Origin: Streptomycetaceae bacterium MP113-05 | GTDB lineage: Bacteria > Actinomycetota > Actinomycetes > Streptomycetales > Streptomycetaceae | Assembly (NCBI GenBank): GCA_000497405.1 | Contig: KI547043.1 | Location: 1 to 43,602 of the forward strand | Length of the DNA: 43,602 nt | Direction of reading: 5' to 3' | Shown: positions 1 to 9,276 of the stretch, piece by piece | Numbering within the stretch: position 1 is the stretch's first letter | Layout: every line of letters begins with the position of its first letter | Notes under the pieces: model-generated | Told to the model about the DNA's origin: nothing | Database searches by the model: none | Seen by the model: the letters and a program-made list of their open reading frames with translations, nothing else | Program-made: the position numbers and the translations under genes

Positions 1-554
1 CCCCCGGCGAGCGCGGCACGGTAGCCGCGCAGTGCGGTGGCGAACGAGGGGGCGTGCCGTGACACCTCGCTCAGGCGGGCGGTCAGCAGCTGCTCCACCG
101 CGCTGCCCAGCTCCTCTTCGTCCGCTCCCTCGGCGAGGGCGTCCTCCTCCAGCCCGTAGAACCAGGCGTCCACCACGGGCCGGAGCGCGCTCGGCGGGAA
201 GCTGGTCGTGGAGAGCCGTTCGGTGAGGCGGCGGTAGACGGTTTCCAGTTTGTGGAGCGGCGTCTCCGTCTCCGAGATCTGGATCTCCGCGACGGCGAAG
301 TTGCGTTGCCTGGCGCGCTCCCCGAGCCAGCGGGTGAAGAACGTCTTGCCGGAACCGTACTCACCGCGCACGGCCTTGAAGACGGACCCGCCGGAGGCGA
401 CCGTCTCGATCTCCGCGTCGAGCGCGGTCTCGAAACGGTCGAGCCCGGTGGCGAGGAGGTCGAGGCCGCTCTCGGGCACCGCACCGCGCCGGAGTGCGTC
501 GAGGGCGGTGCGACGCCGGGCGGCGGAGACGGGAGAAGAGCGCGGATCGATCAC
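1..554 (-). CDS. brxD: BrxD-like ATP-binding protein of BREX type 2, N-terminal part (cut by window edge)
   Basis: The first 184 residues of a protein that runs off the left edge. Reading from a GTG at 552-554, the protein opens VIDPRSSPVSAARRRTALDA and carries a Walker A motif GEYGSGKT at residues 64-71, followed by TFFTRWLGERARQ. This is the layout of the BREX ATPase BrxD, a P-loop protein of BREX type 2 with unproven biochemical role. No ATG or other plausible start lies in frame between the upstream stop and this GTG, which is why it was chosen; the ribosome binding site is weak. It follows the AIPR gene by 46 bp on the same strand, so it is probably the next gene of the pglY-pglZ operon. 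In BREX-2 loci a helicase gene (brxHI) often follows, and would lie outside the window. Family call is from motif and context. Confidence 0.8.
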   Translation of the reverse strand, partial: MIDPRSSPVSAARRRTALDALRRGAVPESGLDLLATGLDRFETALDAEIETVASGGSVFKAVRGEYGSGKTFFTRWLGERARQRNFAVAEIQISETETPLHKLETVYRRLTERLSTTSFPPSALRPVVDAWFYGLEEDALAEGADEEELGSAVEQLLTARLSEVSRHAPSFATALRGYRAALAG

Positions 555-600
555 CGGCTCATTGTCCCATCCGCGCCGCTTCGCCGGTCGGACGGTGACG

Positions 601-2349
601 TCACTTGCGGCGGAGGATGCCGTATCCCAACCCGTCGGTCAGAGAGGCGACGAAGTCACTGCTCTTCGCGGTCTTGTCCGGCCCGGCCCGCTTCTCCCGC
701 TGGAACGCGTCGAAATGCTCCTGGAGCGATGCCCACAGCGACTGCAGGCGCGCGTCGCTGGGGAAGGCGTCTTCCCGGGCGGCGTTGTTGAGGTTCTCCG
801 GCTTGCTGAACACCCGGCCCACGAGGTCCACGGCCCCCAGCATGGCGAGGTGGAAACGGAGGTTGGTGTGCAGGGAACGGGAGACGGGGTCCGACGTGGA
901 CTGCAGGAACTCGTCCACCCGGCGTTGCGCCCGGGCCAGCCACAGGTAGACGGGCAGTTCCGTTTTGTCGGAGAACACACGTCGGTAGTCCGAGTCCGAC
1001 TTGAGCAGGCTCGACGGACGGGCGCGGGCGTGGTCGGGCTGCCCCAGCGCCATGGCCATCACGGACTGCGCCAGGAGCGGGATGCTGACGATCCGGTCGG
1101 CGGTCTTGCCCTGGTTCCGGTAGAAGTTCTTCCGCCGGTCGTAGAACCAGTCGTGTTCGAGGAAGTACGACTCGATCTGCCGCTGGATGTCGTCCGTGGC
1201 GCGCAGCGAGGCCACCGGCACGCTCGTCTGCCGGTTGGTGGCGCGGATGACGGAGTCACGGGCCGCCTGGTCCACGGTGACGAGGATCCGGACCTGCACC
1301 AGCCTGTCGAAGACGGGGTCGGTGGGGTCACTGAGGTAGAGGTCCTTGAGCGTCTCGTGGAGGGTGTACGAGGTCTGCAGACCGTTGACGACCTGTACGT
1401 CGGACAGGCTGAGCCGCTTGCCGACGGAGGTCGCCTGCGAGCACACGATGGTGATGCCGTTGTTGAGCCACCAGAACTCCGGTGCGTCCGGGTCCCGGAG
1501 GGCTGCCGCGATCTCCCGGTTCACCTCCACGTTTCCCTGGTAGTCGCGGACGTTCCAGTCGAAGATGTGGGACTTGATGGCCCCGCTCTCGTCGCTGAGG
1601 AAGTCGAGGTACTCGCCCAGGGAGACGAGGGCGAGGTGGCTCGTGCCGTGGGTGATGCTCTCCCGGTAGGGAAGTTCGAGGGTGTACGAGGGGAGGGTGC
1701 TGGCGCGTCGCCAGAGTTCTCCGGGGCCGAGGAACTCGACCTCGCCGGTGGAGATGGCGAAGGCGTCGGTGAACTGTGATGCGAGGAGCTTGGCCTTCGC
1801 CTGGACCTTGGGGTGCACTTCGCTCGCGTCGCCGCGCGTGACGTAGGAGAACTTGATCAGCACGGTGGGGTGGCGGGTGAGCAGCCGCTGCAACGCCGTG
1901 CGGAACAAGCGGAAGCGGGCGAGGAGCTCGTCGGCGTACAGGACGTTGACGGTCGCCTCGTCGACCTCCATGTCCAGCAGGTTCTTGCACGTGGACGCGG
2001 CCTTGTCCAGGGCCACCTCCGAGAACCCGGCGCTGGTCTTGGCCTGGATGAGCCACAGGGTTAACCGGGTGCCGTGTTCGACGTTCGCGGCACCCGCGTG
2101 AGGCTGGAGGATCTCGCTGTCCTCGTGCAGCAGCCGACCGCCGAGGAAGACGTACGCCCCGTCGATGCCGCCGTCGTCGGCCCCACCGATCACCCCGGCT
2201 TCGATCTCCTCGTCGGAGAGACCGAATCCGTGCAGGGCGTGTTCGCTGGCGAACCTCTCGAACTCGGCGTCGAAGGAGAGAGGTACGCCGCGCGCGTGGC
2301 GGCGCTCCTCGATCATCTGGTTGATCAGCACGCGGTCGTTGGCGCTCAT
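601..2349 (-). CDS. AIPR-family abortive phage infection protein, putative PD-(D/E)XK nuclease
   Basis: A 582-residue protein of the AIPR family (abortive infection phage resistance). Near the N-terminus it shows GGIDG (Asp63) and, about 40 residues on, LWLIQAKTS (Gln102, Lys104). This spacing fits a PD-(D/E)XK nuclease active site with the Q-x-K variant, as in restriction-endonuclease-fold proteins. The centre has the AIPR hallmark FWWLNNGITIVC followed by VVNGLQTSYTL. The ATG is preceded by GGAGAC. It lies 39 bp after pglZ and 46 bp before brxD, all on one strand, so it is co-transcribed with BREX genes although AIPR is not a core BREX-2 component. Inference: a nucleic-acid-cutting effector that uses BREX for sensing or control, or a separate abortive infection gene carried in the operon. 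Nuclease activity is inferred from motifs only. Confidence 0.83.
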   Translation of the reverse strand: MSANDRVLINQMIEERRHARGVPLSFDAEFERFASEHALHGFGLSDEEIEAGVIGGADDGGIDGAYVFLGGRLLHEDSEILQPHAGAANVEHGTRLTLWLIQAKTSAGFSEVALDKAASTCKNLLDMEVDEATVNVLYADELLARFRLFRTALQRLLTRHPTVLIKFSYVTRGDASEVHPKVQAKAKLLASQFTDAFAISTGEVEFLGPGELWRRASTLPSYTLELPYRESITHGTSHLALVSLGEYLDFLSDESGAIKSHIFDWNVRDYQGNVEVNREIAAALRDPDAPEFWWLNNGITIVCSQATSVGKRLSLSDVQVVNGLQTSYTLHETLKDLYLSDPTDPVFDRLVQVRILVTVDQAARDSVIRATNRQTSVPVASLRATDDIQRQIESYFLEHDWFYDRRKNFYRNQGKTADRIVSIPLLAQSVMAMALGQPDHARARPSSLLKSDSDYRRVFSDKTELPVYLWLARAQRRVDEFLQSTSDPVSRSLHTNLRFHLAMLGAVDLVGRVFSKPENLNNAAREDAFPSDARLQSLWASLQEHFDAFQREKRAGPDKTAKSSDFVASLTDGLGYGILRRK

Positions 2350-2388
2350 GTCTCCGGGCTCTCGGTGGGCGGCAGGGCGAACGGAATG

Positions 2389-5301
2389 TCAGGCTAGGCC
2401 GAACTGCATGCGGAGCAGGGAGAGATGGAGGCGAACGGTGCGGCCGTCCGGCAGCGTCTCCAGCACCTGCACACCGTCGTAGTTGAGCAGTTGGCGCAGG
2501 ATGGCGGCGAAGCCGTCCGCGCGCGTGGCCGGATAGGAGACTCGCTGGGCGAGTGCGGTGACCGGCAGGGTGCCCCCGGCGTCGACCAGTGCACGGATCG
2601 CCTTCTCCACCTTGTCCAACGGTGGCTTGCGTGCGAGAAGGCTCATCTGCCCCGTGAACGTCTCCGAGGCGAGCAGGGCCGCGACCAGGGCGTCGTCGGG
2701 GCCGACGAGTTCGGGGGTCACCAATGCATCCTGGTCTTCCCGCGCCGGGGCCATGGTGACGTCGAACAACGCGTCGTGCGTACGGGCCAGGTGCGTCTGG
2801 GAAGCCGTCGGCCTGCGCCGTGTCTGACGGGCGGGAGCGGAAGCCGTCTCGCGGTGAGCGGCGGTGCCTGCCGGGGCCGTCGCCGGCTCCCCCTCCCACC
2901 AGGCCGGTCGCTGGTCCCCGAGTTCCCGCCAGGCCGGGGGAGGTGTCGCACCGAACGGCAGGAAGGCCAGGACCGGGATGGTGAACTCGGCGAGGGAAGC
3001 CCCGCCGTGGTAGCCCGCCTTGCGCGCCGTGTACCGGGAATCGGCGTCCCACAGGGCGACGATGGAGCCGCCCGGTTCCGGCGCGACGACCCGGGCGCCC
3101 TGCAGTGCGACCTCTGCCGCACCCACCGCACCGCCCGGGGACCGGTGGCGGGCGGACAGGGCCGAGCCGGTCTCCACCTTCCGGCCGCGCCGGTCCACGA
3201 CATGGCCGTGGTCGCTGGTCAGCACCACCGCCATGCCCTGGGAGGCCGCGACACGCAGCAGCTCCTGCAGGCCAGGTACGTGCTCCGCCCGCCAGCTGCC
3301 GTCGCCCAGCTTCTGCTCCTTGGCGAGCCGGTCGTCGATCGCGTTGAGGACGACCGCCACGTGTGTACGGCCATCCATGAGCGCTTCGGTCAGCGCGGGA
3401 CCGAAGACGTCCCCCGCGCTGTCGGAGCGCAGATCGTCCTTGTGGAACACCGCGGCGGGTGCGCCACGCCAGAGCGGCAGGGCGGGGAAGCGCTTGGTCT
3501 CGTCCTTCTGGGAGCCGTGCGACAGCTTTCCGGAGAACAGCGAGGTGCGGGAAACGGAGGTGAGGGTGGGAAGCGCCCCCGCCATGGCGCGCCGTCGCGG
3601 CGAGTCCTCGCCCACGGGGTCGAACTCGGCCCAGGACGAGCGCAGTTCCTCGCCCAGCTCGGTGGCGATGGCCGCGCTCATGCCGTCCAGGACGAGTAGC
3701 AGCACGCGCCGGTCGGTGGTGCCACGCACCACCGGCTTCACCACCCGCTCCAGGAACGTCTCCACCGTCAGCGGGCCGCTGCGGGGGTCGTTGCCGTCCG
3801 CGGTCCAGTGCGCCAGCTCGCGGGCGAAGTCACGGTCGATCTCGTGGCGTCGCTCGCGCGCGCGCTCGGCCAGCGCGTCGTAGGCGGCTCGCAGCCGGTC
3901 GTCGGGGTCCCCGCCGGCCTCGATGTGCTCCAGTGCGCGGTCCACCCAGGCGGTCTCCCGGAGGTGGCGGTCCATGGCCTCACCGACGCCTTGCGTCTCG
4001 GTGGCCGGTTCGGTGGCCGGTTCGGTGGCCAGCCACCGCAGGAGTCGCCCTGCCATGCGGGTCCGCTCGATCCGCGCCCGCACGTCCGGCACGTCTGCCC
4101 GCCGGTGCTCGCTCAGGGACCGTACGGCCGCGTCGAGCGGTCCCGGCTCACCGGCGGCGAGGGCCGTCCCGACCTCGGTGAAGCGGGCTTCCAGACCGGC
4201 AGGGAGAAGGGGACTGGTCCGGGCGGCGGCTTCCGCGCCGAACTGGCGGACGAGTACGGAGGCACGCTCCAGGACCGTGTCGCCGGCGCGGCGCGCCTCG
4301 CGGGCTTCTTCCGGGCCGGCGCCGTTCCTGGTGGCTTCGGCGAGCAGGATGCCGACGTACTCCTCCGCGGCCCGGCCGAAGGCCGCCGCCATGTCGTCGA
4401 GCTGTTCTCCCCGCGCAGGGGGAGGGTCTCCGAACCACCGCTCCGCGCGTCCGCGCGCCTGGTAGACGGCCGCGTCGGGTTCGGCGTGGCACCACAGCGC
4501 GGCACAGACCAGGCCGAACGCCACCGCATCCGGCCCGTGCTCGGCCTGGACCAAGGCCATCAGCGCGCGTCCGCCGAGCCCGGCCTGGTCCGTCTCGCCG
4601 AGGAAGGAGGACAGGCCGGTACGTTCGGGACCGCGCAGCGCCAGGAACCGCTCCGGGCCTCCCGGGAGAAGTGACCAGCCCAGCAGGGTGTGGGTGTCCA
4701 GCCGGTCTGCGGACGCGGTGTGGTCCTGCGGCAGCGTCTCGTCACGGTAGTTGCCCAGCCCTAGGCGTCGCAGGGCCAGCGCGGACAGCGCGGTCCGGCG
4801 GGACAGGACGTGGCCTCCCAGCCGGGGCCAGCCGCCCCGGGGAGGCGCCGCGTCCAGCAGTGCCTCCGCGGCCCACTTCTCGTCCCGCAGCCGCAGTTCG
4901 ACCTGCTCGGCCCCGAATGCGTCCCGCACGACATTCCACCTGTCCACCGTGTCGACGCGCTGCCGGTGGGCGCGAGCCAGGAGGGCCGGGTCCAGTTCGT
5001 GCTGCTCGCGGTCGGTGAGGACCACCAGGACGTAGGGACCCGTCGCCGCCTCCGACAGGTGCGCGAGTAGCAGCTCGTGCACGGCCAGTGGGGAGGGGGC
5101 AGCCGCGATCCGGGCCGACCGGCCGTCGCCCCAGACGTGTTCGGCGGGACCGTCCCACTCAGGTGCGGAGCGCAGCAGCACGGCCCGTCGCCGGTCCCGG
5201 CCCGCGAGCGCGTCGGCGAGCGAGCTCTGGGCGGACAGGAACTGGGTGATCGTCGCGAGGTTCAACCGTGTCGCCACCGCGCTGGTCGTCGTCGCGCTCA
5301 T
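2389..5301 (-). CDS. pglZ: BREX-2 alkaline-phosphatase-superfamily protein PglZ
   Basis: A 970-residue PglZ. The PglZ domain in the second half shows the metal-binding signatures of the alkaline phosphatase superfamily: [12 protein letters not shown] with Asp539, the following [17 protein letters not shown], and [13 protein letters not shown] with Asp697-His698-Gly. The C-terminus has a winged-helix-like stretch ([20 protein letters not shown]) and ends [11 protein letters not shown]. In the Streptomyces coelicolor phage growth limitation system PglZ is needed for phage resistance and, as known from that system, counteracts toxicity of PglX; its phosphatase substrate is not established. The start ATG overlaps the pglY stop as ATGA (5298-5301), which implies translational coupling and a joint complex. 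Length and motif order look complete. Confidence 0.93.
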   Translation of the reverse strand: MSATTTSAVATRLNLATITQFLSAQSSLADALAGRDRRRAVLLRSAPEWDGPAEHVWGDGRSARIAAAPSPLAVHELLLAHLSEAATGPYVLVVLTDREQHELDPALLARAHRQRVDTVDRWNVVRDAFGAEQVELRLRDEKWAAEALLDAAPPRGGWPRLGGHVLSRRTALSALALRRLGLGNYRDETLPQDHTASADRLDTHTLLGWSLLPGGPERFLALRGPERTGLSSFLGETDQAGLGGRALMALVQAEHGPDAVAFGLVCAALWCHAEPDAAVYQARGRAERWFGDPPPARGEQLDDMAAAFGRAAEEYVGILLAEATRNGAGPEEAREARRAGDTVLERASVLVRQFGAEAAARTSPLLPAGLEARFTEVGTALAAGEPGPLDAAVRSLSEHRRADVPDVRARIERTRMAGRLLRWLATEPATEPATETQGVGEAMDRHLRETAWVDRALEHIEAGGDPDDRLRAAYDALAERARERRHEIDRDFARELAHWTADGNDPRSGPLTVETFLERVVKPVVRGTTDRRVLLLVLDGMSAAIATELGEELRSSWAEFDPVGEDSPRRRAMAGALPTLTSVSRTSLFSGKLSHGSQKDETKRFPALPLWRGAPAAVFHKDDLRSDSAGDVFGPALTEALMDGRTHVAVVLNAIDDRLAKEQKLGDGSWRAEHVPGLQELLRVAASQGMAVVLTSDHGHVVDRRGRKVETGSALSARHRSPGGAVGAAEVALQGARVVAPEPGGSIVALWDADSRYTARKAGYHGGASLAEFTIPVLAFLPFGATPPPAWRELGDQRPAWWEGEPATAPAGTAAHRETASAPARQTRRRPTASQTHLARTHDALFDVTMAPAREDQDALVTPELVGPDDALVAALLASETFTGQMSLLARKPPLDKVEKAIRALVDAGGTLPVTALAQRVSYPATRADGFAAILRQLLNYDGVQVLETLPDGRTVRLHLSLLRMQFGLA

Positions 5302-8300
5302 CCTTCGACGACCCGCCAGGCGATCTCGACCGTGGCACCGGGCTGCTGGGCCACCAGGTCCGCGATCTCGGCCTGCAGCTCGGCCACCGCCCTCCCGGCC
5401 GTCGTCCGGCCGCCTCCGGACTGCTTCACCCGCCCCTTCACGGGCGCGCCGCTGCCGGCTGTCTGCTGCTCGGGCACGGGCGGCTGACTGGTCGGCGTAT
5501 CGAGGGGCACGTCGCCCGAACGCGGGGCCGGGGGAGCGGGCTGCGGAGCCGGTGTCGCCCGGTTGCGCTTGACGAGCGCCAGCACCTCGCGCTGGGCCTG
5601 GGCCAGTGCCTCCTTGAGGTCGTTGGTGCGCTGGTCGCTCTGCGCGGCGTTGCGCAGGGACTCCAGCAGCGCCTCGCCCTCGGGGCCCTCGGAGGTGGCC
5701 AGGTCCAGGGTCGTCCAGGAGGTGGAGTCCAGCGCCTGCACCACCTTCCGGGCCTGTTTGACGGAGGTTCCGAACCGGTCGGCGCCGATGTCACCGAAGT
5801 CGAAGGCGGCGAGCGTCTCGACGGTCTTCCGGGCGGAGGCGGCACCCTGACCGGCCGAGCGGGTGAGTTCCTGGAGCAGGGCGGAGGACCGCCGCGCGAG
5901 TGCCAGGCGCCCGCTCTCGGCGGTCTCGTCGAGGTGCAGGAAGCCTGCGTGCCGCTCCAGTTGGGCCACCAGCTCCTTGGCGTCCTCGTGATGGTTCTTG
6001 GACTGCTGAGCGATCTGCCGGGCGAGCTGGTTCACCATGCGGCCCCGGCGCAGCGTGGGCGCCGACTCGCCGAAGAGGGCCGTGAACCGCTGACGAGCCG
6101 TCTCCCACACCTCCTCCGAGGGCAGCGGCTGGCTGCGCAGCGCGTCGTGGTCCTTGACCTCGTTCAGCGCAGGCGCCGGGTCGAGCGGCGTGCCCCCGCG
6201 CACCCACACCCGGTCGTCCATTTCGGCGAACGAGGCCACGACGAGCCGGGCGAGGAAGCCCGGCAGGCCGCGCGGCGTCGGCACGTCCGTCCAGTCGGTG
6301 AGGGCGATCAGGCTGAGGTCGCCGGTCACCCGCTGCTCGCGGGCGAGTCGGCGGAAGTGGTCGGCCCAGTACTGCGACAGCTCGAAGTACGCCTCCTTCT
6401 GCTGCCCCAGCCGCAGCGGCGTGGCCACCCGGCGCATCAGCGGCCGGTCACCGGCGGGCACTTCGGCGCGTCCGTCGCGCGCTTCTGCGGCGGCCTGGAC
6501 GTGCGTGAACACCTTCCTCGCGTCGGCCGCCTTGACGACGCTGCCGTTGTTCTCGGGGTCGAAGTCCGGATGGTCCGGGTACTGGCTCGCCAGCAGCTTG
6601 TCCGCGATGTGCCGGAGGCCGTCCCGGAGCGACTGGCCGAAGGACAGGGTCAGTCCGTCGACCTCGCGCAGCGACTCCAGGTGGTCGGCGAAGCCGAGTT
6701 CCACGTCTGTGGCCTTCTTGTCGGCGAGGCCGTAGGCCTGCTTGAAGGCGGCCTTCACGTTCTTGAGTAGCGATTCCCGCTGGGTCTCCAGGAGCCCCTT
6801 GGCCCGCGACCGGTTGTCGGGACTCAGGTGGTTCGCGTACTGCCCGTCGAAGCGCTCACTGTCGGAGAGAACCTTGTCGATGACGACGAGGCGGCGGAAG
6901 TCCGCGTACCGCTGGCTGGACAGGTGGGTGGGCAGCCAGGCGACGCTCCGGGACGGCTCGCCCTGGCGCTCGCGTAGCCGCTGCATCCGGTTGGCGTCCT
7001 CGCGCGGCCCCCACTCGCTCTCGTCGAAGGGGAGGTCGATCACGATCCGCCAGTGGCCGTCCTGCTGGGGCATCAGGTCGTGGTCGGGCAGTCCTTCCTC
7101 GTCGGCGACGTTGCCGAACACCACCTCGACGCTGCGGTCGGTGCCCCGCCACACCCAGTGCAGCTCGTTGATCAGCTTGTCCTGGGAGATGCCCAGTTCC
7201 TCGACGAGGATCCGCTTGGCGAGCGACTCGCGGTTGCCCGAATTATCGTTGACGTTGGCGTTGGCGATCACCGAGTCGACGTCGACGCCGGACAGTTCGA
7301 GACGGACGCCGGGGTTGGCCTCGGTGCCGGTCGGCTTGATCTCGGGGAAGCGGCCCGCCCACTCGTCCACCTTGTTCTTCAGGATGCCGTACTCGCGGCC
7401 CGGGATCGGCGCGACGACCGAGCCGTAGTTGAGTGCGGACAGGCGCCGGATCGTGAGGTCGGACAGCGCGGGAACGCTCGGGGCGAGCGCCGACAGCAGC
7501 AGCGTCCCGACGATCCGGTTGTCGCCGGTGAACTGCCCCAGCCGGGCACGCAGGTCCGGGTCGGAGATGCTGTCGGGGCGGTGGGCGTACTGCTCGACGT
7601 CCTCCTCCGACACGTTGTGGGTACGCAGGAGGTAGGGACGCAGCTTCGTCCGGTACAGCTTGTCGGACGCCTCGAAGACCACCTTCAGTTTGTCGGTGAA
7701 GGGCTTGTCGCCGCCGGTGGTGATCAGCGGGTACAGGTCACCGACCGGGATCAGGTCGCCCAGCCGCAGCTCGGCCCGGTGGTCGGCGAGCAGCTGCCCC
7801 ATCAGCTTCATGCCGGTCCGGTTGCGCTGCAGGGCGGAGGACACGTGCACGAGGGTGTCCATGAACGCCGGCGAGAAGGGGTACGTCAGCCGGAAGCTCT
7901 CCTCGTCCGCGCCGACGCCGTCGGCGCCGCGGTCGGAGCCCAGCAGGGTGTCCCACACTTCCTGGCGGATCTTGCGCGTCTTGTCGAACTCGGCGGCGAT
8001 GCGAGCGGCGGCCTCCTCGTCCCGCGGCTTGAGCAGGCGCGCGTGAGCGACCTGCGGGAGGTTGCGGTCCTCCAGCGTGATCTTGTCGAAACGCCCGGAG
8101 GCCAGGTTGAGCGTGTCCTGGATGGACGCCTCGGCCGCCCCCGACACCTCCTCGCCGACCAGCTCGCGCAGGTCGCGCTGGCGGGCGATGAAGGAGATGA
8201 TCGGCACGGCCCGGCGAGCGTCGCCGCCCTCCACGAAGTTGGTGATCTTGCCGGCTTCCTTGGCCACAAACTTCTGGTCGTGGATGAGGGTGGCGAGCCA

Positions 8301-9185
8301 CAGGATCAGCTCGTCCATGAAGAGGATCAGCCCGTCGTAGCCCAGCGACTTGGCGTGCTCGGCGATCACGGACAGGCCGGCGTCCAGGGAGACGAAACCG
8401 TGCTCGTCCTCGGCGGCGTTCTTCGCGAAGCCCGGCAGCAGGTGCGTGCTCGCGTCCTGCACCAGCCGCGCCCGCAGCTCGGCGGGCCTCGACGGGCTGA
8501 CCAGGTTGAGGGCCTCGCCGCCCTCGTGGACCTCCTCGGCGCCGAGCGCGGTGTCGAGGAGCTGAGGCGTCCAGCCGAACGCCTCGCCCCACTCGTCCTC
8601 CTCGTCGGTCGCCGCCCCCTCGCCCGAGGAAAGACCCGCGATGACGGCCGGGTCGCCCATCCGGGCCCGCATCGACCGGATGTCGTCGAACAGGGCGTCG
8701 GTCCGGTACACCTGCGGCGTCGGGGCATCGGGGTGCAGCTTTTTGACGTGGCTGACGTACCCGCCGAGCACCCGCTGCTCCAGGGACTTCGCGCCGAGCA
8801 TGTGATACGGCACCAGGAGGAAGCGCTTCCCCTCGGTGCCGAGCCACTCGTGCTTGGTCAGCACCGGGTCCAGGTCCGTCCGCGCGCGGGCCGCCGGAGC
8901 CCCGCTGAGCAGCGCATGCAGCACGGCCATGAAGTGCGACTTACCGGAACCGAACGAGCCGTGCAGGTAGGACGCCTTGGACCGGTGCCCGTCGAGCGCG
9001 GACCGGATCAGCCCGAGGGCCTCGTTGAAGTTCTCCAGCAGCCGTTCGGTGACCACGTAGTCCCGCAGCGCCCGCTCCGCGCCCTCGGGACTCGTGGCCT
9101 CCGAGAGCTGGAGGACGAAGTCCGAGGTGGAGATGGACTCCTTGATGTCGATGACATCGCGGAGCAGGGGCGGCTGCTGGGCCAT
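5298..9185 (-). CDS. pglY: BREX-2 ATPase PglY
   Basis: A 1295-residue large P-loop ATPase. It opens [20 protein letters not shown], the usual PglY/BrxC-type start. Walker A is GSFGSGKS at residues 76-83 (Lys82) and Walker B is [14 protein letters not shown] (Asp291-Glu292). The C-terminal third is rich in charged helices, then a Pro/Ala linker (about residues 1210-1260). PglY is the large BREX ATPase thought to work with PglZ and PglX on phage DNA recognition; its exact role is unknown. The ATG has GGAGAG nine bases upstream and a likely promoter 30-60 bp upstream (9219-9246), so this gene probably heads the pglY-pglZ-AIPR-brxD operon. No frameshift is visible. Confidence 0.93.
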   Translation of the reverse strand: MAQQPPLLRDVIDIKESISTSDFVLQLSEATSPEGAERALRDYVVTERLLENFNEALGLIRSALDGHRSKASYLHGSFGSGKSHFMAVLHALLSGAPAARARTDLDPVLTKHEWLGTEGKRFLLVPYHMLGAKSLEQRVLGGYVSHVKKLHPDAPTPQVYRTDALFDDIRSMRARMGDPAVIAGLSSGEGAATDEEDEWGEAFGWTPQLLDTALGAEEVHEGGEALNLVSPSRPAELRARLVQDASTHLLPGFAKNAAEDEHGFVSLDAGLSVIAEHAKSLGYDGLILFMDELILWLATLIHDQKFVAKEAGKITNFVEGGDARRAVPIISFIARQRDLRELVGEEVSGAAEASIQDTLNLASGRFDKITLEDRNLPQVAHARLLKPRDEEAAARIAAEFDKTRKIRQEVWDTLLGSDRGADGVGADEESFRLTYPFSPAFMDTLVHVSSALQRNRTGMKLMGQLLADHRAELRLGDLIPVGDLYPLITTGGDKPFTDKLKVVFEASDKLYRTKLRPYLLRTHNVSEEDVEQYAHRPDSISDPDLRARLGQFTGDNRIVGTLLLSALAPSVPALSDLTIRRLSALNYGSVVAPIPGREYGILKNKVDEWAGRFPEIKPTGTEANPGVRLELSGVDVDSVIANANVNDNSGNRESLAKRILVEELGISQDKLINELHWVWRGTDRSVEVVFGNVADEEGLPDHDLMPQQDGHWRIVIDLPFDESEWGPREDANRMQRLRERQGEPSRSVAWLPTHLSSQRYADFRRLVVIDKVLSDSERFDGQYANHLSPDNRSRAKGLLETQRESLLKNVKAAFKQAYGLADKKATDVELGFADHLESLREVDGLTLSFGQSLRDGLRHIADKLLASQYPDHPDFDPENNGSVVKAADARKVFTHVQAAAEARDGRAEVPAGDRPLMRRVATPLRLGQQKEAYFELSQYWADHFRRLAREQRVTGDLSLIALTDWTDVPTPRGLPGFLARLVVASFAEMDDRVWVRGGTPLDPAPALNEVKDHDALRSQPLPSEEVWETARQRFTALFGESAPTLRRGRMVNQLARQIAQQSKNHHEDAKELVAQLERHAGFLHLDETAESGRLALARRSSALLQELTRSAGQGAASARKTVETLAAFDFGDIGADRFGTSVKQARKVVQALDSTSWTTLDLATSEGPEGEALLESLRNAAQSDQRTNDLKEALAQAQREVLALVKRNRATPAPQPAPPAPRSGDVPLDTPTSQPPVPEQQTAGSGAPVKGRVKQSGGGRTTAGRAVAELQAEIADLVAQQPGATVEIAWRVVEG

Positions 9186-9218
9186 GAACGATCACTCTCC
9201 GACGTGCGGCTGTGCGGG

Positions 9219-9246
9219 GTCATATGATCGTATGACGTACCGTCAA
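9219..9246 (-). promoter_or_regulatory. Candidate sigma-70-type promoter of the pglY operon
   Basis: On the minus strand TTGACG (9241-9246) is separated by 16 bases from TATGAC (9219-9224). The start of transcription would be near 9211, leaving a leader of about 26 bases with GGAGAG before the pglY ATG. An imperfect palindrome CATACGATCATATG (9221-9234) overlaps the -10 region and could be an operator. Based on consensus similarity only. Confidence 0.5.
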
Positions 9247-9276
9247 CTGCGGAGAACACTTTTCGCACACGCACGA

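Noticed and set aside
4002..4031. Tandem GCCGGTTCGGTG repeats within pglZ
   Set aside because: They encode a short repeat of TEPA residues in a low-complexity loop of PglZ and are in frame, so they look like ordinary slippage.
7053..9227. A 724-residue open frame on the plus strand opposite pglY
   Set aside because: Same effect; PglY with Walker motifs is on the minus strand.
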